This document shows positions 31,897 through 40,337 of a stretch of 64,000 nucleotides of DNA, in pieces. The DNA is taken from positions 1-64,000 of the forward strand of contig CADBJU010000004.1 in the NCBI GenBank assembly GCA_902795045.1, read 5' to 3'. The translations under genes were made by a program, and so were the position numbers. Source of the stretch: Oscillospiraceae bacterium (GTDB taxonomy: Bacteria > Bacillota > Clostridia > Oscillospirales > Oscillospiraceae). How positions within the stretch are numbered: the stretch's first letter is position 1; each line of letters starts with the position of its first letter. The notes beneath the pieces were generated by a model that was not told the origin of the DNA, made no database searches, and saw only the letters and a program-made list of their open reading frames with translations.

Positions 31897-33342
31897 TTAT
31901 TTCCCGGAATAAAACTCGGTCGTTGTGGGATTGGCCTGAATCAGGACGGAGCTCTGGCGGAAGGTCTCGACCAGCTCGTCCGCCGCTGCGTGAACGGCTT
32001 CTTCATTCGTATCGCTCAGATAGATCACCAGCGTGTATTCCTGGTAGAGCGTGTCGCCGTCGAGCCAGCCGCCGTTTGCCTCCTGCATGGTGTAGCCGCC
32101 GAAGTGGCGCACAAGGATCTCCCTGGCCTTCTCCTGGGCTTCGGCCTGGGTGAAGACGGGCTTGTTGGTGTCTTTGTCGTTGGTGCCGAGATAGAGGACG
32201 TACTGGATGCTGCTGTCACTCTCAGACTCTGCGGGGGCAGCAGGCTCGGCGGGAGTACGGTCCTCGGCCAGGTCGTTCAGCCAGTTGAAGGCGCCGGTCT
32301 TGACCACCTTGTCGCCGTAGATGGTGCGGAAATCGTCGCGCATGGAGATCACCTGGAAGCCTGAGTCCGCCCACTTGGTTTTCAGGCTCTCGGTCTTTTC
32401 GGGATTGCCGTAATCCCGCACATCGTCGTCCGCCACCAGCATGAAGGCCGCGCTGCGGTAGGGGTTGTTGCTGATGGTGTACATGTGCATGCTCACGTCG
32501 CCGCTGGAGTTGCCGAAGGAGAGCACAGGCTTGCGGCCGATCTCCTTGACGATCTGAGTGACCTTGTTCATCTTGAGGTTTTTGATGAGCAGCTGATCGG
32601 TGCGGATCACGTCGTCCCCGGCCTTGAACACATACTCCAGACCATCCTCGCCGTGCTGGCCGGTGGCCTCGAGCGCAACGTCCATGCCGATGATGCGCTC
32701 ATAGGGGATGTCGAGCATGCCCTCAATGAAGGTGCGGCAGATGAAGCGGTCGCTGCCGGAGCAGATGTAGCACTGAAAGCCGTTGTCCTCCAGATAGTCC
32801 ACGACCTCGATCATCGGGGTATAGAAGCAGGTGGCATAGGTCATGCCCTCGAAGCCGTCCACATTGCGCACCAGGCACCCGGTCACAAAGTCCGCAAACT
32901 CCTTGAGCGTGAGCCCCGCATAGGCCCTGGCCGCGTGGGTTGCATGGAGCATATCCATATGATCGGGGAAGGACTTATCGATCGCGTGGTCGCGCAGCAT
33001 GCGCCCAAACTCCAGCATCTCGGCGTCAGGCGTGTAGCCGGGGTCCTTCAGGATGCGCCAGGCCAGCAGATAATATTCCAGATACGTCGGACAGAGCTCG
33101 GCACAGAGGGTGCCGTCCATGTCGAAGACCGCGATGCGGTCGGCGGGCGGGATGTAGTCCGGCGAGGCTTCATTCGTCACGGCCTCCACATAGTCGATCA
33201 GCGCGCCCAGCGCGGGGGCGCCGTCGTTCCAGTCCGCAAAAACTTCCTCGGTCGTGCAGCCGTCGTCCGCGAAGGCCGTGCCGAAGGAGCACAGGCTCAG
33301 CGCAATGGCGAGGACCAGACAGAGTGCGAGCAGCTTTTTCAT
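31897..33342 (-). CDS. Secreted HAD-family phosphatase with C-terminal extra domain
   Basis: 481 residues. Signal peptide MKKLLALCLVLAIALSLCS..AFA; HAD domain (about 40-340) with nucleophile motif FDMDGTLC, CSGSD as motif II, and GNSSGDVSM as motif IV, resembling secreted phosphoserine-phosphatase-like enzymes. An Ala/Pro/Glu/Ser linker leads to a ~120-residue C-terminal domain (YVLYLGTNDKDTNKPVFT, LVIYLSDTNEEAVHAAADELV) that looks like DUF3574-type. Substrate unknown. The start at 33342 has the best spacing from AAGGAG; ATG 33348 is too close to it. Confidence 0.8.
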   Translation of the reverse strand: MKKLLALCLVLAIALSLCSFGTAFADDGCTTEEVFADWNDGAPALGALIDYVEAVTNEASPDYIPPADRIAVFDMDGTLCAELCPTYLEYYLLAWRILKDPGYTPDAEMLEFGRMLRDHAIDKSFPDHMDMLHATHAARAYAGLTLKEFADFVTGCLVRNVDGFEGMTYATCFYTPMIEVVDYLEDNGFQCYICSGSDRFICRTFIEGMLDIPYERIIGMDVALEATGQHGEDGLEYVFKAGDDVIRTDQLLIKNLKMNKVTQIVKEIGRKPVLSFGNSSGDVSMHMYTISNNPYRSAAFMLVADDDVRDYGNPEKTESLKTKWADSGFQVISMRDDFRTIYGDKVVKTGAFNWLNDLAEDRTPAEPAAPAESESDSSIQYVLYLGTNDKDTNKPVFTQAEAQEKAREILVRHFGGYTMQEANGGWLDGDTLYQEYTLVIYLSDTNEEAVHAAADELVETFRQSSVLIQANPTTTEFYSGK

Positions 33343-33402
33343 GGTCATTCTCCTTAACAAAATATGTGCCGCGCCTGAGCCCGGCGGATCAAAAGCAGAA
33401 AA

Positions 33403-33431
33403 ATCATAACATAGACATCGGGGAAAGTCAA
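33403..33431 (-). promoter_or_regulatory. Promoter of the secreted HAD phosphatase gene
   Basis: Minus strand: -35 TTGACT (33426-33431), 17-base spacer, -10 TATGAT (33403-33408). Confidence 0.6.
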
Positions 33432-33465
33432 TTTTCCTGTTTGCCGCCGGATATCAATAAAACAT

Positions 33466-33494
33466 TTGCTTTGTCGGGATAAAGCTGTTATACT
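33466..33494 (+). promoter_or_regulatory. Promoter of the secreted protein gene at 33532
   Basis: -35 TTGCTT (33466-33471), 17-base spacer, -10 TATACT (33489-33494). Confidence 0.55.
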
Positions 33495-33531
33495 GATTTC
33501 ATACAACACAATATAAGAAAGGACATTAACC

Positions 33532-34425
33532 ATGAAAAAAATCATTGCCATGCTTCTCGTTCTTGTCATGCTGCTGGCGCTGTCCGCGACGGCCCTGGCT
33601 GACGAAGCGCCCGCAGAGGGTGAGACCGCCGGTTCCAAGACTCTCAGCTTTATCTCCGCCTGGAGAGGGATCACAGCGGCCGAGCTCAACGGCGCCTTCT
33701 ACAAGATCGGTGACCTTGAAATGGACGTGTGGCTCCCCGATGTGCTGACTGCGCAGACGGACAAGCCCGACGACGCCTATTTCCTGTATGCCGACAGCAC
33801 CGGCAACGCCACCATCAAAGCCCACATTGTCGACCTTGACGGCGCCAAGACGCTGGAAGAGGTGGAGAAGAACGTTGTCGATTCCGGCTGCCAGAGCGAC
33901 GGCATCTACTGGATCAACGGCTTTGACGCGCTGGTCTTCGAGAACAAGTCCAACGACAGCATCAATGCCGTCATCCTCATCACCGATGAAGACGCCGGTG
34001 TGGAGTTCGTCTTCTCCGGCGTGTCGAATCAGGACATGTACTCCCTCAGCTCCCTTGTCCTGGCCACCATCCAGCATCATACCCTCGATATTGAAGATGT
34101 TGCCCTGATGATGGACGCCGACCAGCAGAACGTCTGGGGTCCCAACCATCATGTCTTCTACGGCAAGATCCAGGACTCCGACAAGTCCGGCATCACGGTC
34201 AACATGTGGGATGAGGGCATCGATGCCGAGAGCATCAAGAGCGTCAACAACTGGGACGCCCTCAGACAGGACAAGATCGACCTGTACAAGCTCTACAGCA
34301 ATGTCCTGGAGAATTTCCACATGGATGATGACATCGTGCTGACCATGCACTTTTGCGATGCCAAGGAAGAGACCAGCTTCCTGACCATAGAGGACGGCGA
34401 GATCACCTACGACGTATTCGCCTGA
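33532..34425 (+). CDS. Secreted protein of unknown function
   Basis: 297 residues with signal peptide MKKIIAMLLVLVMLLALSATALA, then a short acidic linker and an Asp-rich mixed alpha/beta body, with two similar parts (AFYKIGDLEMDVWLPDVL and HHVFYGKIQDSDKSGITVNMWDEG). No cell-wall anchor or membrane helix after the signal, so it is likely released or loosely attached. No family recognised. Monocistronic, between a promoter and a terminator. Confidence 0.75.
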   Translation: MKKIIAMLLVLVMLLALSATALADEAPAEGETAGSKTLSFISAWRGITAAELNGAFYKIGDLEMDVWLPDVLTAQTDKPDDAYFLYADSTGNATIKAHIVDLDGAKTLEEVEKNVVDSGCQSDGIYWINGFDALVFENKSNDSINAVILITDEDAGVEFVFSGVSNQDMYSLSSLVLATIQHHTLDIEDVALMMDADQQNVWGPNHHVFYGKIQDSDKSGITVNMWDEGIDAESIKSVNNWDALRQDKIDLYKLYSNVLENFHMDDDIVLTMHFCDAKEETSFLTIEDGEITYDVFA

Positions 34426-34448
34426 TCCTCTTCACAGAAGCAAACAGA

Positions 34449-34493
34449 AGTACCCATAGCAGAGGCAGCATTGCCCGCTATGGGTACTTTTTT
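34449..34493 (+). terminator. Rho-independent terminator
   Basis: AGTACCCATAGC (34449-34460) pairs with GCTATGGGTACT (34477-34488), followed by a T-run. Confidence 0.88.
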
Positions 34494-34495
34494 GC

Positions 34496-34776
34496 ACGCC
34501 CGGCGAGCGCACGTTCTAAACCGGGACCGCCCGGCAGCGGGACGGTCATAGCCAAAGCAAAGGGCGTCTGTTGTGAGGCGGAACCTGAAGAAGGACGGCG
34601 GCAAAGCTCAGGCCCGACGAACAGAAATCATGTAAGGCCACATACAAGTGTGAGAATAGCCGCACGGGATCGTTTGTGGCAGACTTGGCGGGGATCAGAG
34701 GGAAAGAATGTGTGAGTATCCGGGGAGGTCTCACCGGCGGCATGAAGTAGACGACATTCAAAATTTTGAGCTGCAG
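34496..34776. other. Unassigned intergenic stretch
   Basis: About 280 bases between a terminator and the stop of the GGDEF gene. No convincing gene, ribosome site, RNA motif or copy of the local repeats was seen; there is one short AT palindrome (TTCAAAATTTTGA near 34758). Confidence 0.5.
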
Positions 34777-35826
34777 TCACGTTTCGTGCTGCTCCAGATA
34801 TACGGCCAGCATGCGGGCCAGGAAGAAGGCGGCGGCGCACTCGCTCTCCTGCCAGATGTGCATGGTGCGCACCTCGGGACAAAAGGCCAGATACCCGAAC
34901 GCCCGTCCGGGACGCGCTGCCTGGGTCAGCATCACGGATTCAAAATGCATGCTGCTCAGCGCCTTCGTGAGCGCGGGGCAGGACTGCTCCAGTTCTTCAA
35001 AGGTGTGGCAGGCGTAGAGACCGTTTCGCATCAGCGCCTCCGGCGACTCAACATGCCCGAGTATGCCGCTTTCGGGGTCAATGAGGCGCATGTCGCTGTC
35101 GATCAGAAACAGCCGCTGCATGCGCATGTTGTCCTGGACAGAGACAAAGGCGAGGCGCAGCTTTTCCGAAACGTCCCTGCCCCGGTCAAAGCCCTCAGCC
35201 ATGCGGGCAAAAGTATCGTAGAGGCTGCGCTGGGCAAGCTTCGGGATCTCCAGGTGGGCGTGCTTTTCGGGCACATAGATGATAAAACAGTTGCGACCCT
35301 TGGACTTGCCGCGGTAGAGTGTTTTGTCCGACAGGGCAAAGAGCCCGTCAAAGCTGTCGGCGTCCTTGGGATAGATTGCGCACCCGACTGTGGCGGTGGA
35401 AAAAATGACCTTGCCCGCCACGCGCAGATTTTTGCGGAAGACACCGCCCTCGGCGTACATCGCATCCAGAAAGTCATGCATCCCGTCATAATCGGTGCTG
35501 CCAAAGTAGACGATCAGGAACTCATCACCGCCGAAGCGCCCGGCCACACCGTCCTCTCCCACAAAACGGGTGAGATCCGCAGCCACACTTTCGAGCATCG
35601 CGTCCCCGGTGCGGTGACCGTAATTGTCGTTGATGCTCTTGAAGTTGTCAAGATCGATGATGATGAGGGAAAAAGGGGTCTCGTCATGGATGAGAGATTG
35701 AATAAAGCGGAGTATGTAGGAGCGCGCAACCAGCCCGGTCAGCGCATCGTGCATGACATTGAGCGGTACGGTTTGCAGAACATCCCGGAAAAACGGGTAA
35801 CGCGACAGATAATCTGCTGAATACAC
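34777..35826 (-). CDS. GGDEF-domain protein (probable diguanylate cyclase)
   Basis: 349 residues, cytoplasmic. The GGDEF domain comes first (about 20-190: LTGLVARSYILRFI, IIDLDNFKSINDNYGHRTGD, RFGGDEF), with an intact active site, predicting cyclic di-GMP synthesis. No RxxD inhibitory site is seen 5 residues before GGDEF. A C-terminal ~150 residues (AFVSVQDNMRMQRLFLIDSDMRLIDPESG...) looks like a GAF-type sensor. The frame is open to 35964, but a promoter lies at 35860-35888 and a GTG at 35826 follows GGGAGGC, so I start there; the longer reading adds a spurious hydrophobic helix and overlaps the MATE gene. Confidence 0.83.
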   Translation of the reverse strand: MYSADYLSRYPFFRDVLQTVPLNVMHDALTGLVARSYILRFIQSLIHDETPFSLIIIDLDNFKSINDNYGHRTGDAMLESVAADLTRFVGEDGVAGRFGGDEFLIVYFGSTDYDGMHDFLDAMYAEGGVFRKNLRVAGKVIFSTATVGCAIYPKDADSFDGLFALSDKTLYRGKSKGRNCFIIYVPEKHAHLEIPKLAQRSLYDTFARMAEGFDRGRDVSEKLRLAFVSVQDNMRMQRLFLIDSDMRLIDPESGILGHVESPEALMRNGLYACHTFEELEQSCPALTKALSSMHFESVMLTQAARPGRAFGYLAFCPEVRTMHIWQESECAAAFFLARMLAVYLEQHET

Positions 35827-35859
35827 GGGCGGCGCCTCCCTTCCTGCTTGATCGGTATT

Positions 35860-35888
35860 ATTGTAACAAACAATAAGAAGGATTGCAA
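35860..35888 (-). promoter_or_regulatory. Promoter of the GGDEF gene
   Basis: Minus strand: -35 TTGCAA (35883-35888), 17-base spacer, -10 TACAAT (35860-35865). Confidence 0.65.
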
Positions 35889-35908
35889 CAAGCTGAAGAA
35901 GAAAAAAT

Positions 35909-37297
35909 TCAGGAAATCGCATGCTCCCGCTTGAAGCGGCGGATGACAACAAGGGCGGTGACACCGGCGGCGACCGCGACGGAGATGTTGCTGACCATCA
36001 TGACGATGCCGACACTGGCTTCGCCAAGACTGGTGCAGTGCTGCAAAAACCAGAAGACCGGGATGCGGAACACAAATACGCGGGCAAAGTTCAAAACCAG
36101 CGTGAGCTTCGTCTGCCCCAGTCCGTACAACAGCGCCATCACCGCCGCGTTGAAGCCCAGCGGGACCGCGCCCAGTGCCTCATAGCGGTAGACCAGGGCG
36201 ATCATACGGCGAAAGTCATCGCTCCCGCCGTCAAACAGGCCGGACAGGAAGTGCAGCTGCCACAGCTCCAGCCCCGAGATCAGTGCGCCGAGCAGCATGT
36301 TGATCACGGCAGTTGCGTAGAAGGCATCCAGCATACGCCGGTATTTGCCCGCGCCGTAGTTCTGACTGATGATGGCGGAGCTGCCCTGCTGGTAGCCGTT
36401 CTGGGGGTTGGTGGTGATGGCACCCAGATTGTTCGACACGCCCATCGCGCCTACCATCAGCGCTCCGTAGACCGTACACATGGAATTGACGATGGTCTTG
36501 CCGAAGGCAAACAGCGCCTTCTCCGCGATCACCGGCACGGATTGCCGGACCATCGGCTCCAGGACGCGGCGCTCACGGAAGCTGACCGCCTTCGGGGAGA
36601 AGCTGAAGGCACTGTCCCCGATGAGACTGAAGTGCACGGCAAAGGCAAACATGGTCAGCTCTGACAAAAGCGAGGCTACCGCGATCATGACAAGCCCGCT
36701 TTCCAGCACATAGACGAACAGCGCCGTCAGGGAGAGCTTGACGACGATGACGGCGATGTTCAGCAGGAAGATCCGCCGGGCATTGCCGCGGGCGCGCTCT
36801 ACTGCGATGTAGACCTCATTGAGGAAATTCACCACCATGACAAAAAGCTGCACGATAAAGTACTGCCGCCCCACGGTGATCAGCTCCGCAGGTGTCCCGG
36901 CCAGGCGCAGAAAGCCGCCGGTGAAGGGGAGGATCACCGCCAGCATCAGAAGGCCGACGCTGAGGCTCGTGGCGTAGAGCGTACTGACGCGCTTTCGCAC
37001 CAGCAGAAAGTCCCCCTCGCCGTAGGCGCGGCTGATCTGGATCCCGGCGCCGACGGCAAGACCGCCGCCCACCGAGGACAGCATCAGTCTGAGCTGCGAC
37101 AGATAGGCTACAGCCGAAACGGATTCCTTGCTGATGTGCGAGGCCATCAGCGTGTCCAAAATCGTAAAGAGGGCCGCAAGCCCCTGGTACAGGGCCAGCG
37201 GCGTACCCACATAGAGCACGACCTTCCACATGGGCGCGTTCAGGCTCATGTCGAGAAAGCGCCTGTCACGGCTGCTCAGCTCTGCTTTGACTGCCAT
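35909..37297 (-). CDS. MATE-family efflux transporter
   Basis: 462 residues with 12 predicted membrane helices in two MatE repeats. Seen: APMWKVVLYVGTPLALYQGLAALFTILDTLMASHISK at the start and NNLGAITTNPQNGYQQGSSAIISQNYGAG in the second half. It exports drugs or metabolites by cation antiport; substrate unknown. It lies 13 bases after the AraC-type gene, so the two are co-transcribed and the regulator may control it together with the nearby sugar genes. Confidence 0.88.
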   Translation of the reverse strand: MAVKAELSSRDRRFLDMSLNAPMWKVVLYVGTPLALYQGLAALFTILDTLMASHISKESVSAVAYLSQLRLMLSSVGGGLAVGAGIQISRAYGEGDFLLVRKRVSTLYATSLSVGLLMLAVILPFTGGFLRLAGTPAELITVGRQYFIVQLFVMVVNFLNEVYIAVERARGNARRIFLLNIAVIVVKLSLTALFVYVLESGLVMIAVASLLSELTMFAFAVHFSLIGDSAFSFSPKAVSFRERRVLEPMVRQSVPVIAEKALFAFGKTIVNSMCTVYGALMVGAMGVSNNLGAITTNPQNGYQQGSSAIISQNYGAGKYRRMLDAFYATAVINMLLGALISGLELWQLHFLSGLFDGGSDDFRRMIALVYRYEALGAVPLGFNAAVMALLYGLGQTKLTLVLNFARVFVFRIPVFWFLQHCTSLGEASVGIVMMVSNISVAVAAGVTALVVIRRFKREHAIS

Positions 37298-37310
37298 GTC
37301 CCCACTCCGT

Positions 37311-38147
37311 TCAGCGCGTCTTCCGGTATTCCCGGGGCGTCATATTGTATTTCTTTTTAAAAACGTCCTTGAAGTAGTTGCTGTCGGAAAAACCGTTTCT
37401 GAGGGCAATGTCCGTGACGCTGTCGTCGGTGGTCAGAAGTTCAAAGGCGGCGTTGCGAAGGCGGATGAAGACCAGGTAATCGTGCACGCCGATCCCGGCC
37501 GCCTCACGGAATTTGCGGCTGAGGTAATTGGGACTGAAGCCCGCCGCGGCGGCGATGTCGCCGGAGCTGATGGGCTGGCGGAAATGCTCATTGATGAAGC
37601 GGGCGGCCTGGAGGACCTGCCTGTCGGTGGTATGGATGCTGGCGGGACTCTCCGCAAGATACACGCACACCCGGCTGCACTGCAGCAGCAGCTCCCGCAG
37701 CCGCAGCCTGAGCATCAGGGGCGAGCGCTCGTCAAAGCTTTCCTCCTCGGCGGACATGCGGGCAATGAGTCCGGCAAACTCCCGCCGGTGGGCGGAGGGC
37801 GCCTGGAAGACGCACAGCTGGGAGAAAAAGTCCTTTTCACCCGGCAGGAAGGACAGCAGCTCCGTTCCCAGATCTTCGTATCGGAAGTAGATCCCGCAGC
37901 GCAGACAGGAGCCGAAGAGATAGCGCGTGTAGTGGAACATGTGGGGCGGGATCAGCAGAAAATCCCCGTCATGCAGATCATACATCGTGTCCTCAATAAA
38001 GAAGCGGCAGGAGCCGTGCTCGATGTATGACAGCTCATAATAGGGGTGACAGTGATGCGAACCCATCAGATAGCCCGCGTCCCTGATGCGCCGGTCCACG
38101 TGAACACGGGTGATCTCACCGGTGCTTGTGCGAATTTCGTTTTTCAT
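37311..38147 (-). CDS. AraC-family transcriptional regulator
   Basis: 278 residues: N-terminal cupin sensor (about 20-150; HHCHPYYELSYIEHGSCRFFIED) and C-terminal double helix-turn-helix (about 180-278; ISSGDIAAAAGFSPNYLSRKFREAAG and FSDSNYFKDVFKKKYNMTPREYRK). Probable sugar-responsive activator. It sits divergent to the TIM-barrel gene at 38394 that opens the pectin locus, so it may regulate that side. ATG 38147 follows CGGAGG. Confidence 0.88.
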   Translation of the reverse strand: MKNEIRTSTGEITRVHVDRRIRDAGYLMGSHHCHPYYELSYIEHGSCRFFIEDTMYDLHDGDFLLIPPHMFHYTRYLFGSCLRCGIYFRYEDLGTELLSFLPGEKDFFSQLCVFQAPSAHRREFAGLIARMSAEEESFDERSPLMLRLRLRELLLQCSRVCVYLAESPASIHTTDRQVLQAARFINEHFRQPISSGDIAAAAGFSPNYLSRKFREAAGIGVHDYLVFIRLRNAAFELLTTDDSVTDIALRNGFSDSNYFKDVFKKKYNMTPREYRKTR

Positions 38148-38393
38148 CTTCTGCCTCCGTGTTCCTGCTCCGGTCAGTTCAATCCAAACGCAAAACCGGG
38201 GGAAAGCTTCCCGCCGGGGTATAGACTGTACTGTTGGAAAAACTGTAAAAAACTTAAAACTGTCGTGAATTATCTGTAGTAGTTGCAGCTTAAAAATTGT
38301 AAAATATACAAAAAAGAACGGACTGTAGTTGACATAAAATTATAACAAAATGACGAAAGATTTCCCAGAATATGCAAGGGGAGAGACTGAAAC
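38148..38393. promoter_or_regulatory. Divergent control region between AraC gene and TIM-barrel gene
   Basis: AT-rich gap with repeated AACTGTAAAA/AAACTGTCGTGAATTATC elements (38230-38280) and a plausible plus-strand promoter (TTGCAG, 16 bases, TATACA, about 38283-38310). A similar AAAAACTGTTAAAA...CGAATTATC block lies before the ABC operon at 40338, so it may be a shared operator. A TTGACA near 38328 lacks a good -10. Confidence 0.45.
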
Positions 38394-39248
38394 ATGCAGC
38401 TTGGTATTCGTCTCCACGATGTGAACGCGTCGCTGCCGGAATCGGAGCAGACGCTTGAGAAGCGCGCGCAGAAGGCACGGGAGGAGGGCTTTTCCTGTGT
38501 GCATCTGGCGCTTTCCAAATGCATTCCCGGCTTCACGTTCGATAACGCTGCCCTGACCGAAGGGCTGGCGGCCCATGTGCACCGTGTGTTTCAGCGCGAA
38601 CAGCTGGATGTGGCGGTGCTGGGCTGTTATCTGAACCTGGCCCACCCGGACCCGCAGAAGGTGAAGGAGTTTCAGACCCGCTATTTCGGGAGCCTGCGCG
38701 TCGCCTCCCAGGCCGGGATCGGCATGGTCGGCACGGAGACCGGTGCGCCCAACGCCGCCTATAAGCTTGACGCCAATACTCACAGCGCCGAGGCTCTGCG
38801 CACCTTCATGTGGAATCTGGAGCCGGTAGTTGAGTGCGCCGAAAAATTCGGCGCCATCATCGCCATCGAGCCGGTCTGGAACCACATCGTCTACGACGCA
38901 GACCGGGCGCTGATTGTGCTGCGCGGGATGAAAAGCCCCAATCTGCGCGTCATCTTTGACCCGGTGAACCTGTTGGCCATGGAGAATCTGGATCGACGGG
39001 AGCAGGTGCTGGGCGAAGCGATGGACATCCTTTGCGATGATATCGCCATGGTGCATCTCAAGGACTATGTGCGCTCCGACGGCAAGCTTGTCAGCGTCGC
39101 CGCCGGAACGGGCGAGATGGATTATACGGAGATCATGCGCTTTTTAAAGGCCAGAAAACCCTTTATCCAGGCGAGCCTGGAGAATACGAACAACGACAAC
39201 GCCGTGCAGGCGAGGGAGTTTTTGGAAAACGCCTACGCCTCCGTCTGA
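38394..39248 (+). CDS. Sugar phosphate isomerase/epimerase-like TIM-barrel protein
   Basis: 284 residues of the xylose-isomerase-like TIM-barrel family (AP-endonuclease 2 superfamily). Metal/active-site type motifs: IEPVW in the middle, FDPVNLL, MVHLKDY, and GTGEMDY near the end. Catalyses isomerisation or epimerisation of a sugar or keto-acid; the substrate is not known, but its position with pectin genes suggests a uronate derivative. ATG 38394 behind AGGGGAGAG. The 3' end overlaps the opposite pectinesterase gene by 16 bases. Confidence 0.82.
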   Translation: MQLGIRLHDVNASLPESEQTLEKRAQKAREEGFSCVHLALSKCIPGFTFDNAALTEGLAAHVHRVFQREQLDVAVLGCYLNLAHPDPQKVKEFQTRYFGSLRVASQAGIGMVGTETGAPNAAYKLDANTHSAEALRTFMWNLEPVVECAEKFGAIIAIEPVWNHIVYDADRALIVLRGMKSPNLRVIFDPVNLLAMENLDRREQVLGEAMDILCDDIAMVHLKDYVRSDGKLVSVAAGTGEMDYTEIMRFLKARKPFIQASLENTNNDNAVQAREFLENAYASV

Positions 39249-40105
39249 CGGTTGCACCAGCTGACGCGGCCCGGGACCGCCGGGGCTTCAAAGAACCGGG
39301 CTGTTTTGTCGCGCCCGCTGTCCCGCCATGGATCAAAGCCCTCAGCGCGGATGTGCCGTCCATAGCGGCAGTCCTCAAAGCGGCACAGGCCGTAATCCCG
39401 CCAGGGCCGCGCGAGAAAGATCGTCCCGTCCGCCACGCCCTCTTCCCGTGTAAAGTCACAGCGGCGGAAAGTGAAGCCCTCCGCCTGGGAGAGGGAATGA
39501 GCGGGAGCTGCCACATACCCGTGATCGCGCCCGTCTGTGACGTTAACGATCTCACAGTCCTCAAAGAGCGCGGCACCGCAGCCGAAGATGAAATCGACCG
39601 AGCCCTCGATCCGGCAGCGCCGGAAGCTCTGGGAGAGCAGGCGGTCAACGCGCAGCTCGTCTGGCAGAAAGCCGTCGTAGCGCTCGATGAGATCCGGCGG
39701 CAGCGGCCCGAGAAACAGCGTGTCCTGCGTGGAGCGGAGCGTGCAGTCGGTCATCGAAAAACGGTCCCCGTAAACACTCAGCGCTACCTCCTGGCCCTTG
39801 ATGACGGGGTCCAGCGCGTCGTTAAAGACGGAGAGATTTCGCATCTCGACATCGTCGGCGCACACCGCCAGTGTCCAGGTGCGGAAGGTGTTGTACTCGC
39901 GTCCCTGACTGTCAAGCTTTTTGGCGTAATCGCCCCAGAGCAGCACGGTATTTTCCGCACCCTCACCCTCAAGCCGGAGGCCCGGCGTTCTGAGCATGAG
40001 CTTCTGCCGGTACACCCCTGCCTCAAAACAGATGCGGGATCCGGGCTCCGCACGGTCAAGTACAGCCTGCACGTCGTCCCCGGGACGGACAAGATATTCT
40101 CTCAT
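39233..40105 (-). CDS. Pectinesterase (carbohydrate esterase family 8)
   Basis: 290 residues. Removes methyl esters from galacturonate residues. It is a right-handed beta-helix with family motifs STQDTLFLG (active-site Gln and general-acid Asp), GSVDFIFG (nucleophile Asp) and LARPWRDYG (substrate Arg). There is no signal peptide when the ATG at 40105 (behind AGGAGCC) is used, which implies a cytoplasmic enzyme acting on imported oligogalacturonides, unlike secreted plant-pathogen pectinesterases. The frame open to 40177 adds an AT-rich leader read as a false hydrophobic stretch. Confidence 0.9.
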   Translation of the reverse strand: MREYLVRPGDDVQAVLDRAEPGSRICFEAGVYRQKLMLRTPGLRLEGEGAENTVLLWGDYAKKLDSQGREYNTFRTWTLAVCADDVEMRNLSVFNDALDPVIKGQEVALSVYGDRFSMTDCTLRSTQDTLFLGPLPPDLIERYDGFLPDELRVDRLLSQSFRRCRIEGSVDFIFGCGAALFEDCEIVNVTDGRDHGYVAAPAHSLSQAEGFTFRRCDFTREEGVADGTIFLARPWRDYGLCRFEDCRYGRHIRAEGFDPWRDSGRDKTARFFEAPAVPGRVSWCNRQTEA

Positions 40106-40276
40106 AGGGATGGCTCCTACTATTATAATTATATTGCCGACTTTCAAAAATCGGGTCGTGCCGATTATAGCACGCAAAAATTTGACGGCAACGAGTTTTG
40201 AAAAACGCCCCCGTTTTAACCATACAACAACTCCCGTTTAGACATGTCGAAGGCGGAGAAAAACTGTTAAAATGAC

Positions 40277-40305
40277 TTCGAATTATCGAATCGGCTCTAT
40301 CTAAT
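40277..40305 (+). promoter_or_regulatory. Weak promoter and palindrome before the ABC operon
   Basis: TTCGAA (40277-40282), 17 bases, TCTAAT (40300-40305) would be a weak promoter. The palindrome TTCGA-ATTA-TCGAA (40277-40290) sits on the -35, a good position for an operator; preceded by AAAAACTGTTAAAA. Confidence 0.35.
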
Positions 40306-40337
40306 ACGGAAAAAACAAACTACAGGATACAGATGAC

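Noticed and set aside
34496..34776. A small RNA or gene in the gap before the GGDEF gene
   Set aside because: No promoter, terminator pair or open frame with a start signal could be supported.
35922..35964. Upstream starts for the GGDEF gene giving a membrane-anchored protein
   Set aside because: They overlap the MATE gene and lie before the promoter at 35860-35888; the GTG at 35826 has a proper ribosome site.
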